Assembly: GCF_019880635.1 (NCBI RefSeq)
Contig: NZ_JAINVX010000001.1
Location: 1,148,501-1,212,500, forward strand
From: Hanstruepera marina
GTDB lineage: Bacteria > Bacteroidota > Bacteroidia > Flavobacteriales > Flavobacteriaceae
Direction of reading: 5' to 3'
Length of the DNA: 64,000 bases
Under the pieces are notes generated by a model that worked only from the letters and a program-made list of their open reading frames with translations, did no database searches and was not told the DNA's origin. Made by a program: the position numbers and the translations under genes. Of this stretch, positions 33,359 through 42,167 are shown piece by piece. Every line of letters starts with the position of its first letter. The first letter of the stretch is position 1.

Positions 33359-34763
33359 ATCAACACTGCTATTACTTGGGGTTGTATCACTGCCGTTGCA
33401 AGTTCAGTCGCAAGAAATTATAGAAGATGAGGCACCAAAACAACAAAAAGTGGATTCAGTATTAACGGCTGGGGCTTTAAAACTTGATGGTGTTGCGGCT
33501 GTAGTAGGAGATTATGTTGTTTTAGATTCTGATGTAGACAGAACACTTTTGCAGTTAAAAGCCCAAGGCGCTTCGTTAGAAGGAGTAACACGTTGCCAAC
33601 TGTTTGGTAAACTTTTAGAAGACAAATTGTATGCTCATCATGCAATACAAGATAGTGTAGAGGTTTCAGATGCTGAAATACGTTCAAATGTAGACTATCA
33701 AATACAACAATTTTTGGCGCAATCAGGAAAAAGCATGGAAGAGTTATTGGCTTTTTACAATAAACCTGACGAAAAGAGTTTTAGAGACGAAATGTATGAG
33801 ATCAACAAAAGCAATAAGCTAGCAAGTGAAATGCAGCAAAAAATTATAGCAGATGTTGAGGTTACACCAGAAGAGGTAAGACAGTTTTTTAATAAAATAC
33901 CAAAGGACGAACGCCCTACTTTTGGAACCGAATTAAAAGTGTCCCAAATAGTAATAGAGCCTCAAGTTTCTGAAGAGGAAAAACAACGTGTCATCGATCA
34001 GTTAAACCAATTTAAAGCAGATGTTGAGGAAAATGGAGCAAGTTTTAGATCGAAAGTGGTTTTATATACAGATGACAAAGAATCTATAAAGATGGGAGGT
34101 CTTTATACGTTAAACAGAAAAAGACCTCGAATGGTAAAAGAGTTTAGGGAAGTTGCTTTCTCATTGCAAGAAGGTGAGATTTCTGAACCATTTGAAACAG
34201 ATTTTGGATATCACATAATTTATCTTGAAAAAATTAGAGGTCAGGAATACGATGTTCGCCATATTCTTTTAATCCCTAAAGTTTCAGAGCAGGCAGTTGT
34301 AGAAGCTAGAGAGAAGTTGGTGAAAATTAGACAGCGTATTGTTGATGAAGATATCAGTTTTGCAGACGCAGCTAGAGAATCCAGTGACGAAAAAGAAACA
34401 AGAAGTGAAGGCGGATTTTTAATTAATCCAGCTACCCAGGATTATAATTTTGAATTAACCAAAATGGATCCAGAGCTATACGCCCAAATTCAAGATTTAA
34501 AAGAAAATGAGATTAGTTTGATTCAAACCGATAGGGGGCGAACAGGAAATATTAAGTTCAAAATATTAATGGTTAGTGACCGTGTGGATGAGCATGTGGC
34601 AGATTATGCTCGTGATTATCTAAAAATTAAAGAGCTTGCGCTTAGTGAAAAACGTATTAAAGCAATTGATGCTTGGCAAGAACAGAAAATTAAAGATACT
34701 TATATTAAGATTAATGGTGAGTATAGAGATTGCGATTTTACTAGTAACTGGTTAAAGAAATAA
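33321..34763 (+). CDS. surA: SurA-like periplasmic peptidyl-prolyl isomerase
   Basis: A foldase of about 480 residues with the true SurA layout. A signal segment (IIKSTLLLLGVVSLPLQVQS, before QEI) precedes the N-domain (GVAAVVGDYVVLDSDVDRTLLQLKAQGASLEG) and two parvulin domains: TELKVSQIVIEPQVSEEE to FGYHIIYLEKI, then YDVRHILLIPKVSEQA to VDEHV with EGGFLINP. It chaperones outer-membrane proteins. I chose the ATG at 33321, a 38-bp overlap with the previous gene; a TTG at 33342 giving MKYIIKST is an equally good signal-peptide start, and the frame begins with another TTG at 33300. The MoxR gene starts 2 bp after the stop. Confidence 0.88.
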   Translation: MLLKTRNLKYIIKSTLLLLGVVSLPLQVQSQEIIEDEAPKQQKVDSVLTAGALKLDGVAAVVGDYVVLDSDVDRTLLQLKAQGASLEGVTRCQLFGKLLEDKLYAHHAIQDSVEVSDAEIRSNVDYQIQQFLAQSGKSMEELLAFYNKPDEKSFRDEMYEINKSNKLASEMQQKIIADVEVTPEEVRQFFNKIPKDERPTFGTELKVSQIVIEPQVSEEEKQRVIDQLNQFKADVEENGASFRSKVVLYTDDKESIKMGGLYTLNRKRPRMVKEFREVAFSLQEGEISEPFETDFGYHIIYLEKIRGQEYDVRHILLIPKVSEQAVVEAREKLVKIRQRIVDEDISFADAARESSDEKETRSEGGFLINPATQDYNFELTKMDPELYAQIQDLKENEISLIQTDRGRTGNIKFKILMVSDRVDEHVADYARDYLKIKELALSEKRIKAIDAWQEQKIKDTYIKINGEYRDCDFTSNWLKK

Positions 34764-34765
34764 GA

Positions 34766-35719
34766 ATGTCAGACGTATCTGCAATAGAATCATTTGTAAA
34801 AAAATATAAAGACTTAAAAACCGAAATTGCTAAAGTAATTGTTGGCCAGGATGATGTGGTAAATCAAATCTTGATTTCAATTTTTTCGGGTGGACATGCG
34901 CTATTGATTGGTGTGCCAGGTTTGGCAAAAACATTAATGGTCCATACTATTGCACAGGCGTTGGGATTAGATTTTAAGCGTATTCAGTTTACACCAGATT
35001 TAATGCCTAGTGATATATTGGGTAGTGAAATACTTGATGAAAATCGTACGTTTAAGTTTATTAAAGGTCCTATATTTTCGAATATTATTTTAGCTGACGA
35101 AATTAACCGAACACCACCTAAAACGCAAGCCGCATTATTAGAGGCTATGCAGGAACGTGCTGTAACTGTTGCTGGCCATCATTACAAGTTAAGTTTACCG
35201 TATTTTGTTTTAGCAACACAAAACCCAATAGAGCAAGAAGGAACTTACCCTTTGCCTGAAGCTCAATTGGACCGTTTTATGTTTGCTGTAAATTTAAGTT
35301 ACCCAACTTTTGAGGAAGAAGTGCAAGTTGTAAAATCTACTACTACAGATACACAGGCAACCGTCAATGCGTTATTCACTGCACAAGAGATTTTAGATAT
35401 TCAGCATCTTATTAGAAGAATTCCAGTAGCAGATAATGTTGTGGAATATGCCGTAAAAATGACAGGCAAAACAAGGCCTAACAGTCCGGAGGCTACAGAT
35501 TTGGTAAAAAATTACATTGATTGGGGAGCCGGACCAAGAGCATCCCAAAACTTAATTTTAGCAGCTAAAACTCATGCGGCAATTCATGGTAAATTTTCAC
35601 CAGATATTGAAAACGTACAAGCTGTAGCACATTCTATTTTCAAGCATAGAATTATCAAAAATTATAAAGCAGAAGCCGAAGGAATTACCGAAGAACAAAT
35701 TATTAGGGATTTATTCTAA
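34766..35719 (+). CDS. MoxR family AAA+ ATPase
   Basis: A 317-residue AAA+ chaperone-type ATPase. The Walker A motif is IGVPGLAKT (residues 49-56), Walker B is NIILADEINRTPPKTQAALLEAMQERAVTV (106 onward), the sensor 1 segment is FVLATQNPIEQEGTYPLPEAQLDRF, and the C-terminal lid has GAGPRASQNLILAAKTHAAIHG with the sensor-2 arginine. MoxR proteins usually act with a VWA-domain or DUF58 partner; none of these follow here, since the next gene is aconitase. Its position 2 bp after surA links it to the foldase transcript. The partner may lie elsewhere. Confidence 0.93.
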   Translation: MSDVSAIESFVKKYKDLKTEIAKVIVGQDDVVNQILISIFSGGHALLIGVPGLAKTLMVHTIAQALGLDFKRIQFTPDLMPSDILGSEILDENRTFKFIKGPIFSNIILADEINRTPPKTQAALLEAMQERAVTVAGHHYKLSLPYFVLATQNPIEQEGTYPLPEAQLDRFMFAVNLSYPTFEEEVQVVKSTTTDTQATVNALFTAQEILDIQHLIRRIPVADNVVEYAVKMTGKTRPNSPEATDLVKNYIDWGAGPRASQNLILAAKTHAAIHGKFSPDIENVQAVAHSIFKHRIIKNYKAEAEGITEEQIIRDLF

Positions 35720-35873
35720 AATATCCAATCTCTAATTGTTGTTAATTTATTATTTTTTCAATAGTAAAATTATCAAAATCTTAAAATATTATGTAAAAAT
35801 GTAATATTTTTTGAATTATTCTCATGAAATTCAGTATTTCGTTACACTATTTTTAAATGTCTTGGATATTTTG

Positions 35874-35881
35874 TACTTTTG
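35874..35881 (+). promoter_or_regulatory. -7 promoter element TACTTTTG of aconitase
   Basis: TACTTTTG matches TAnnTTTG and ends 38 bp before the aconitase ATG at 35920, in a 200-bp AT-rich gap after moxR. The rest of that gap shows nothing else recognisable. Confidence 0.55.
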
Positions 35882-35919
35882 CAGGACTTAAAAAATTAAT
35901 CACCTAAAAAAGATACTAT

Positions 35920-38187
35920 ATGGCATTTGATATTGACATGATAAAAAAGGTTTACGCTACAATGTCAGAGCGTGTTGATGCAGCAAGAGAAGTGGTAGGC
36001 AAGCCTTTAACCCTTTCTGAAAAGATATTATACTCACATCTTTGGGATGGTAAGCCAACCCAAGCTTTCCAACGCGGTAAGGATTATGTAGACTTTGCAC
36101 CAGATAGAGTTGCATGTCAAGATGCTACAGCACAAATGGCTTTGTTACAGTTTATGCAGGCTGGTAAAGATAAAGTTGCGGTTCCTACAACAGTGCATTG
36201 CGATCATTTAATTCAAGCTAAACAAGGTGCTTCAATAGATTTGCAAAGTGCGCTTAACACAAGTAATGAAGTATTTAATTTCTTGGAATCTGTTTCTAAT
36301 AAGTATGGTATAGGTTTCTGGAAACCTGGAGCTGGAATAATACATCAAGTAGTTTTGGAGAATTATGCTTTTCCAGGAGGAATGATGATAGGTACAGATT
36401 CACATACTGTTAATGCTGGTGGATTAGGAATGGTTGCTATTGGTGTAGGTGGTGCAGATGCTGTTGATGTAATGGCAGGCATGGCATGGGAGTTAAAATT
36501 TCCAAAGCTAATAGGTGTGAAGTTAACCGGTAAGTTATCAGGATGGACTGCCCCTAAAGACGTGATTTTAAAAGTAGCTGAAATTCTTACCGTAAAAGGA
36601 GGAACCGGAGCTATTGTGGAATATTTTGGGCCTGGTGCGACAGCAATGTCTTGTACAGGAAAAGGGACTATTTGTAATATGGGTGCCGAAATTGGAGCTA
36701 CAACGTCAACATTTGGTTATGATGATTCTATGGAACGCTATTTACGTGCAACCGATAGGGCTGATGTTGCTGATGCGGCTAATGAGGTCAAAGATTATTT
36801 AACTGGTGATGCTGAAGTTTACGCTAATCCTGAACAGTATTTTGATCAAGTTATAGAAATTAATTTGTCAGAACTAGGGCCATTATTAAATGGACCATTT
36901 ACACCAGATTTGTCAACACCAGTTGGCTCTGAAATGACTGAAAAGGCAAAATCTAATGATTGGCCTATAAAAGTGGAATGGGGATTAATAGGTTCTTGTA
37001 CCAATTCATCTTATGAAGATTTATCACGTGCTTCTTCAATTGCGCAACAAGCGTTGGATAAAGGTTTAAAAACTAAAGCTGAATTCGGGATTAATCCTGG
37101 TTCGGAGCAGGTTAGGTTTACAGCAGAACGCGATGGAATTCTACAAGTATTTGAAAAATTAGATGCCAAAATATTTACGAATGCCTGTGGACCATGTATT
37201 GGACAATGGGCGCGTTATGAAGATCCTAAAAATGCACCTAAAAATAGTATTGTGCATTCTTTTAATAGAAACTTTGCGAAACGTGCAGATGGTAATCCTA
37301 ATACACATGCATTTGTAGCTTCGCCAGAATTAACAGCAGCTATTGCTATAGCCGGGCGATTGGACTTTAATCCATTAACCGATAAGTTAATAAATGAAAA
37401 TGGAGAAGAGGTTATGTTAGACGAGCCTACAGGATGGGAATTGCCTCCTAAAGGTTTTGAAGTAGATGACAATGGGTATTTAGCTCCTGTAGCAGATGGT
37501 AGCCATGTCCAAGTAACAGTAGATCCAAGTTCAGAACGTTTACAATTGTTGACACCATTCGAACCTATTGGGAGAGAGATTAAAGGTGCTAAATTGTTAA
37601 TAAAAGCTTTTGGAAAGTGTACAACAGACCATATTTCTATGGCTGGGCCTTGGTTGCGTTACCGTGGGCATTTGGATAATATTTCAAATAATATGTTAAT
37701 TGGTGCAGTTAACGCTTACAACAAGAAAACAAACTTTGTTAAAAATCAATTAAATGGTGATTATGAAGGTGTTCCAGATGTTGCTCGTCAATATAAAGCT
37801 AATGGAATTTATTCAGTAGTTGTAGGTGATCATAATTATGGTGAAGGGTCTTCGAGAGAGCATGCTGCTATGGAACCAAGGCATTTAGGTGTTGCTGCTG
37901 TAATTGTAAAGTCCTTTGCTCGTATTCATGAAACCAACCTTAAAAAGCAAGGTATGTTGGGCTTAACGTTTGCTAATGAAAACGATTACGATTTAATTCA
38001 GGAAGATGATACGATCAACTTTTTAGATTTAGATGGCTTTGCACCTGATAAACCATTGCATATAGAGTTTGTGCATAAAGATGGTTCGAAAGATGTTATT
38101 GAAGTTAATCATACATATAACCAAGCGCAAATTGAATGGTTTAACGAAGGTTCTGCTTTAAATTTAATAAAAAAGCAAAACGCTTAA
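35920..38187 (+). CDS. Aconitate hydratase (mitochondrial-type)
   Basis: Isomerises citrate to isocitrate in the TCA cycle with a [4Fe-4S] cluster. The 755-residue size and sequence ([32 protein letters not shown]) are of the eukaryote-mitochondrial type, usual in Bacteroidota, and not of AcnA or AcnB length. Cluster cysteines are in [11 protein letters not shown] and ACGPCIGQW; the other active-site segments ([30 protein letters not shown] and [17 protein letters not shown]) are complete. A promoter and a terminator bracket it, so it is transcribed alone. I give no gene symbol because acnA and acnB denote other branches. Confidence 0.96.
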   Translation: MAFDIDMIKKVYATMSERVDAAREVVGKPLTLSEKILYSHLWDGKPTQAFQRGKDYVDFAPDRVACQDATAQMALLQFMQAGKDKVAVPTTVHCDHLIQAKQGASIDLQSALNTSNEVFNFLESVSNKYGIGFWKPGAGIIHQVVLENYAFPGGMMIGTDSHTVNAGGLGMVAIGVGGADAVDVMAGMAWELKFPKLIGVKLTGKLSGWTAPKDVILKVAEILTVKGGTGAIVEYFGPGATAMSCTGKGTICNMGAEIGATTSTFGYDDSMERYLRATDRADVADAANEVKDYLTGDAEVYANPEQYFDQVIEINLSELGPLLNGPFTPDLSTPVGSEMTEKAKSNDWPIKVEWGLIGSCTNSSYEDLSRASSIAQQALDKGLKTKAEFGINPGSEQVRFTAERDGILQVFEKLDAKIFTNACGPCIGQWARYEDPKNAPKNSIVHSFNRNFAKRADGNPNTHAFVASPELTAAIAIAGRLDFNPLTDKLINENGEEVMLDEPTGWELPPKGFEVDDNGYLAPVADGSHVQVTVDPSSERLQLLTPFEPIGREIKGAKLLIKAFGKCTTDHISMAGPWLRYRGHLDNISNNMLIGAVNAYNKKTNFVKNQLNGDYEGVPDVARQYKANGIYSVVVGDHNYGEGSSREHAAMEPRHLGVAAVIVKSFARIHETNLKKQGMLGLTFANENDYDLIQEDDTINFLDLDGFAPDKPLHIEFVHKDGSKDVIEVNHTYNQAQIEWFNEGSALNLIKKQNA

Positions 38188-38207
38188 TTATAAAAATTGA
38201 TAATATT

Positions 38208-38239
38208 AAAAACTCCTAACAATTAGTTAGGAGTTTTTT
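38208..38239 (+). terminator. Rho-independent terminator after aconitase
   Basis: Perfect hairpin AAAACTCCTAAC / GTTAGGAGTTTT with a 5-nt loop and a T-run, 20 bp after the aconitase stop. Confidence 0.9.
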
Positions 38240-38301
38240 TATGTTGTTTGTAAGTATTTGATTTCCATTACGACAATCTCACTACTAACAATTTCAAAGC
38301 A

Positions 38302-38973
38302 ATGGGTAATCTATGGTTTTTTGAAGACGTAAACTTGTTTAAAGTGTTATGTCCGCATAAATTCAAAGCATACAAGTCTAATCATGATTTTGATGCCTAC
38401 AAGAAAAAAGATTACATTTATTTTGAAGATGATGCCGCAAATAAGGTATATCTTATAGAAAAAGGGAAAGTAAAAATTGGTTACTACAGTGAAAATGGAG
38501 ATGAAGTAGTTAAGGCTATTTTGACTCGAGGCGAGCTTTTTGGAGAAAAAGCTATTTTGGGAGAAGCGGTTCGCGATGAATTTGCACAATCTGTAGATAA
38601 TAATACATCTATTTGTCCAATAGGTGTTCAAACCATGCATGATTTAATGCGTGATAATCAAACCTTCAGTTTTAAAATATATAAGTTTATTGGTTTTAAG
38701 TTCAAGAAACTCGAACGACGTTTGCAGTTGCTTTTATTCAAGGATGCAAAAACTAGGTTAGTAGAATTTTTAAATGAATTATGTACTGAATACGGTTATG
38801 ATTGCGAGCAAACAGGGGATCATGTAATTAAACACCCTTACACACAAAAAGACATTGCTTCTCTAATTGGTACATCTAGGCCTACACTTAATATATTACT
38901 ACAGGAATTAAAATCGGAAAATTATTTAGATTTTAGCCGAAAGGAAATCAGAATTTTTAAAAATGCCAGTTAG
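38302..38973 (+). CDS. Crp/Fnr family transcriptional regulator
   Basis: A 223-residue regulator with an N-terminal cyclic-nucleotide-binding beta-roll (YIYFEDDAANKVYLIEKGKVKIGYYSENGDEVVKAILTRGELFGEKAIL), a long dimer helix, and a C-terminal HTH (YTQKDIASLIGTSRPTLNILLQELKSENYLDFSRKEIRIF). The beta-roll lacks the RSAT-type phosphate-binding residues of CRP, and no Fnr cysteine cluster is visible, so the effector is unknown. It has a terminator before it, so it is expressed on its own or with the following lipoprotein gene, 73 bp downstream. A 16-bp palindrome follows its stop. Confidence 0.9.
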   Translation: MGNLWFFEDVNLFKVLCPHKFKAYKSNHDFDAYKKKDYIYFEDDAANKVYLIEKGKVKIGYYSENGDEVVKAILTRGELFGEKAILGEAVRDEFAQSVDNNTSICPIGVQTMHDLMRDNQTFSFKIYKFIGFKFKKLERRLQLLLFKDAKTRLVEFLNELCTEYGYDCEQTGDHVIKHPYTQKDIASLIGTSRPTLNILLQELKSENYLDFSRKEIRIFKNAS

Positions 38974-38989
38974 TGTTAGCTAGCTAACA
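38974..38989. repeat. Perfect 16-bp palindrome directly after the Crp/Fnr stop codon
   Basis: TGTTAGCTAGCTAACA is an exact palindrome that begins on the first base after the TAG stop. It is followed by a T-poor AT stretch (CATTTTAAAAG), so it is a weak terminator at best. It could equally be an operator for the downstream lipoprotein gene, whose ATG is 57 bp away. Confidence 0.45.
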
Positions 38990-39046
38990 TTTTAAAAGCT
39001 TCAGACATTTTAATTTTGAACTATAACTTTTTAAAATTAAAATGCA

Positions 39047-39919
39047 ATGATTAAAAAAATGTTTTTTTCGGTATTAGCATTGTCTGTTATAATTACATCT
39101 TGTAGCAATGACGATGATAACAATCCCAACACACCAGTTAATTCTCCTTTAACATTAAATCTTTCGGGATTAGAAGATTTAGGAAGTGATTATGTATATG
39201 AAGGTTGGATTATTGTAGATGGAGCACCAATTTCAACAGGAACCTTTTCTAGTGTTACGTTCCCTCAAACGTTTATGGTTAGCACAGCACAATTGAACAG
39301 TGCGACTACGTTTGTGTTGTCAATCGAGCCAGCTATTGATAGTGATCCTGCACCAGCTGATACTAAAGTTTTGGCTGGCGATTTTTCTGGTAATTCAGCT
39401 AACGTGAATACTGGCATTTTAGGTGATTTTTCTAATGCTTCAGGTGCTTTCTTTTTAAGAACGCCAACTGATGAAGGTGGTATGAATAATGGCAATGACG
39501 AGAATGGTGTTTGGTTTGGTACTCCTGGAATGCCACCAGTTCCTAACTTTAATTTACCAACATTGCCTGATGGATGGACATACGAAGGATGGGTTGTTGG
39601 TGATTCAGGGCCATTAACAACAGGGACGTTTAATGTTTTCGATATGGCTGATGATGCTGCCCCTTTTAGTGAAACTGTACAGCCAGGACCTCCAGTTCCA
39701 GGTGAAGATTTCTTTTTAAACGAACCAGCAGGAGAAACCTTTCCGCTAGATATAAGAAATAGAACAGTGGTTATATCGGTAGAGCCGGTTCCTGATAACT
39801 CACCAGCCCCTTTTGCGATGAAGCCTTTAGTTGGTACGGCGGGAATGGCAACTGCACCTGCAGTTCACGACTTTGGTCAGAATTTGGGATCATTACCTAG
39901 TGGTTCTGTAAGCAGATAA
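39047..39919 (+). CDS. Lipoprotein with two tandem RskA-C-like (anti-sigma-K C-terminal-like) domains
   Basis: A 290-residue exported lipoprotein: signal MIKKMFFSVLALSVIITSC with Cys19 in the lipobox, then an acidic linker. The remainder consists of two similar lobes. Lobe 1 (about 33-125) has YVYEGWIIVDGAPISTGTF, then TTFVLSIEPAIDSDPAPADTKVLAG. Lobe 2 (about 170-285) has WTYEGWVVGDSGPLTTGTF and TVVISVEPVPDNSPAPFAMKPLVG. This YxxW...DGxPxSxGxF...SxEP...PxP...L.G pattern is like the extracytoplasmic C-terminal domain of anti-sigma-K factor RskA, but no zinc-finger or transmembrane anti-sigma part is present. What it binds is unknown. Confidence 0.7.
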   Translation: MIKKMFFSVLALSVIITSCSNDDDNNPNTPVNSPLTLNLSGLEDLGSDYVYEGWIIVDGAPISTGTFSSVTFPQTFMVSTAQLNSATTFVLSIEPAIDSDPAPADTKVLAGDFSGNSANVNTGILGDFSNASGAFFLRTPTDEGGMNNGNDENGVWFGTPGMPPVPNFNLPTLPDGWTYEGWVVGDSGPLTTGTFNVFDMADDAAPFSETVQPGPPVPGEDFFLNEPAGETFPLDIRNRTVVISVEPVPDNSPAPFAMKPLVGTAGMATAPAVHDFGQNLGSLPSGSVSR

Positions 39920-39994
39920 GTTGGTTAACCAGCTTTGTTTTTGTTAGTTTTAAAGCATAGTTTCGTCAAAGAAATTATGCTTTAATTTTTTAAA

Positions 39995-40558
39995 ATGAAA
40001 AGACCAAAAGTAAAAACAAGCAATATAATCTTCATAATAGTAATTGCATTATTAATTATACCACAAACTAGACAACCTATACAGGTTTTTATTCACAGTG
40101 GTTTAGCTTTAATAAGTCCATCAACAATCGATAATCCAGACCAAAAAGCGATTTCTGATTATAATTGGAAATTGGTAGATCAAGATGGAAACCCTTTTGA
40201 TTTTAATAATGCTAAAGGTCAAGTTATCTTTGTAAATTTTTGGGCAACCTGGTGTCCGCCCTGTATTGCCGAAATGCCAAGTATTGAAGCCTTGTACAAG
40301 GATTATAATGACAAGGTCTTGTTTTTATTGGTATCGAACGAAAAACCAGAAGCCATCGTAAAATTTAAGGAAAAAAGGAGTTTTAATTTTAAGTTTTATA
40401 ACCCTATTAGTGCTCCGCCAAGTTATTTTGAAACGCGAAGTATACCCAAGACCTATGTAATTGATAAATCAGGAAATATAGTTATGGATAGAGGTGGAGC
40501 TGCCAATTGGAATAGTGATAAGGTAAGGGCAACTTTAGATAGGCTAATATCTGAATAA
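39995..40558 (+). CDS. TlpA-like membrane-anchored thioredoxin-fold protein
   Basis: A periplasmic thiol-disulfide oxidoreductase of 187 residues. An N-terminal anchor (NIIFIIVIALLIIP) is followed by the thioredoxin domain: KGQVIFVNFWATWCPPCIAEMPS has the WCPPC active site (Cys87 and Cys90), and KTYVIDKSGNIVMDRGGAANW has the cis-proline region. The acidic and hydrophobic pattern fits TlpA/ResA-type reductases used in cytochrome c or disulfide reduction. Its 3' end overlaps the convergent lycopene cyclase gene by 15 bp. The substrate is not indicated by the neighbours. Confidence 0.92.
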   Translation: MKRPKVKTSNIIFIIVIALLIIPQTRQPIQVFIHSGLALISPSTIDNPDQKAISDYNWKLVDQDGNPFDFNNAKGQVIFVNFWATWCPPCIAEMPSIEALYKDYNDKVLFLLVSNEKPEAIVKFKEKRSFNFKFYNPISAPPSYFETRSIPKTYVIDKSGNIVMDRGGAANWNSDKVRATLDRLISE

Positions 40559-41695
40559 AACCCTGAAAAAAGCTTTTATAAAAGTAATAGAGAATAACGA
40601 CTGCATAATTTTAATGTCTTGAAAAAAAGTGGTCTCTTCATCTAAAAACTGAAACATGGTGTTTACTGAATTCTTTTTATAAAACTGTTCGAAAATCCAA
40701 ACACCTTTATCATTATTTTCATATAATACGTTAAGAAAAATTTTGTCGTAGAATCTATATTTTTTCTTTATTAAATTATCTGTTGGATTTTTATATGATT
40801 TAAGATTCATAATTATCGTAGCAACATTCTTTTCTGTATGTTTAAACGAATATCCAGTTGAGCCTTTAACCCAACCACCACCAGTACCAATTTTGGTTAT
40901 ATGTTTTGAGTTGTAATTCCAAAATTCAAAATCTGTCATAGGTATATTGCCACGTTCGGTTTCAGTTATTGTGTATTGATCCAAATTTAGTTCGTGTTTT
41001 AAATAACTGTCAATCCCTTCATCATAAACCTGTTCGTCAACCGGATGTGGTGTAAAAAAAGTGTATTCAATTAGAGCTTCGCTTTCAGAAAAAGGTAATA
41101 CATAAATAAAACTTGTTGTGAGTTTGTATTGAAACCGAAAGTCCATTATGGTAAAGTTACCAGGATTAAAACATGGAGTCTTACTTTTTATAACAAATCC
41201 TTTAAAATGCTGATGGATTATGGTATGTTTTGTATCAGAAAAAAAAGCTTCTGGAATTCTACTATCAAACACATGTTGGCCTATGTAATTATGTTTTTCG
41301 CCATATACATTTACGTGTTCTCTTTCTTCTAGGCGATTAATGGTATCTAAAACAAAGTGGATGTTATCTTGTTCTTTTAGTTCATTAATTGCTAAAGTGT
41401 AAAAATCTATCGAACGGATAGTTTTATAGGTGTAATCTTTTAAATCAAGTTTTAGATTAATTTTATTGGAGCAAAAAAGTGCCGTGCTCCACGTTTTATG
41501 TGTTATTTTATCCCATTTACTTGAGCCTTGTTCCCAAAAACTCCATGTTTTGTCATTTTCGGTCTTATTTTTTGGGTCTATTAGGGCAATTTGTTTGTTT
41601 TTAAAGAAATGATCACGGGATAAACCTAATGCCAACTGTAAACCGGCCAATCCACTTCCAATAATAATATAATCGAAATGTAAAGGCTTGGGCAT
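40544..41695 (-). CDS. crtY: Lycopene beta-cyclase
   Basis: Cyclises both ends of lycopene to beta-carotene. The 383 residues match CrtY. The N-terminal FAD Rossmann motif (YIIIGSGLAGLQLALGLS) and the conserved segments NDKTWSFWEQGS, GQHVFDSRIPE, TSFIYVLPFSESEALIEYTFF, GNIPMTD and GTGGGWVKGSTGYSF are all present. It is the last gene of the minus-strand crt operon, 21 bp after crtZ, and it overlaps the 3' end of the TlpA-like gene. Confidence 0.95.
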   Translation of the reverse strand: MPKPLHFDYIIIGSGLAGLQLALGLSRDHFFKNKQIALIDPKNKTENDKTWSFWEQGSSKWDKITHKTWSTALFCSNKINLKLDLKDYTYKTIRSIDFYTLAINELKEQDNIHFVLDTINRLEEREHVNVYGEKHNYIGQHVFDSRIPEAFFSDTKHTIIHQHFKGFVIKSKTPCFNPGNFTIMDFRFQYKLTTSFIYVLPFSESEALIEYTFFTPHPVDEQVYDEGIDSYLKHELNLDQYTITETERGNIPMTDFEFWNYNSKHITKIGTGGGWVKGSTGYSFKHTEKNVATIIMNLKSYKNPTDNLIKKKYRFYDKIFLNVLYENNDKGVWIFEQFYKKNSVNTMFQFLDEETTFFQDIKIMQSLFSITFIKAFFRVLFRY

Positions 41696-41716
41696 AAAGC
41701 TTATTAAGATTAAAGA

Positions 41717-42166
41717 CTATTTTTTAAAGTATTTGAAAGGTACGAATAACATACCAAAACACTCGCCATCATGTTTTCCTAAATGTTTGTGATGAATTTT
41801 ATGAGCACGCCTTACACCTTTGGCATACCAATTATTGGCATTTCTGAATAGTTTAAAACGCTGATGAATAAAAATATCATGAACTAAAAAATACGTGCAG
41901 CCATAGACGAATATTCCTAACCCAATTGGTAATCCAACCCAAAAGTCGTTGTATTTCCAAAGTAAGAATAGTGTGATGCTCACTATAGCATAAAAAATAA
42001 AAAATGCATCATTTCTTTCAAACCAACTGTCATGATCCTTTCTATGGTGGTCTTTATGTAAATACCAAAGAAAACCATGCATAATATATTTATGGGTAAA
42101 CCAAGCCATGAACTCCATGAAAAGGAAAGTCCCTAAAAAAATTAATATCCAAAGTATTACGGTCAT
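41717..42166 (-). CDS. crtZ: Beta-carotene hydroxylase (fatty acid hydroxylase superfamily)
   Basis: Membrane di-iron enzyme that hydroxylates beta-carotene at C3 and C3' to zeaxanthin. The histidine clusters are complete: HKYIMHGFLWYLHKDHH, VHDIFIHQRF and RRAHKIHHKHLGKHDGECFGMLF. Two to three hydrophobic segments surround them. At 149 residues it is the short bacterial form. It is the third structural gene of the operon, with a 1-bp gap after crtB. With crtI, crtB and crtY it gives a route from geranylgeranyl diphosphate to zeaxanthin; no ketolase is seen. Confidence 0.95.
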   Translation of the reverse strand: MTVILWILIFLGTFLFMEFMAWFTHKYIMHGFLWYLHKDHHRKDHDSWFERNDAFFIFYAIVSITLFLLWKYNDFWVGLPIGLGIFVYGCTYFLVHDIFIHQRFKLFRNANNWYAKGVRRAHKIHHKHLGKHDGECFGMLFVPFKYFKK

Positions 42167-42167
42167 G

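Noticed and set aside
35920-38187. Aconitase as AcnB
   Set aside because: Length of 755 residues and sequence order fit the mitochondrial-type enzyme, not the longer AcnB.
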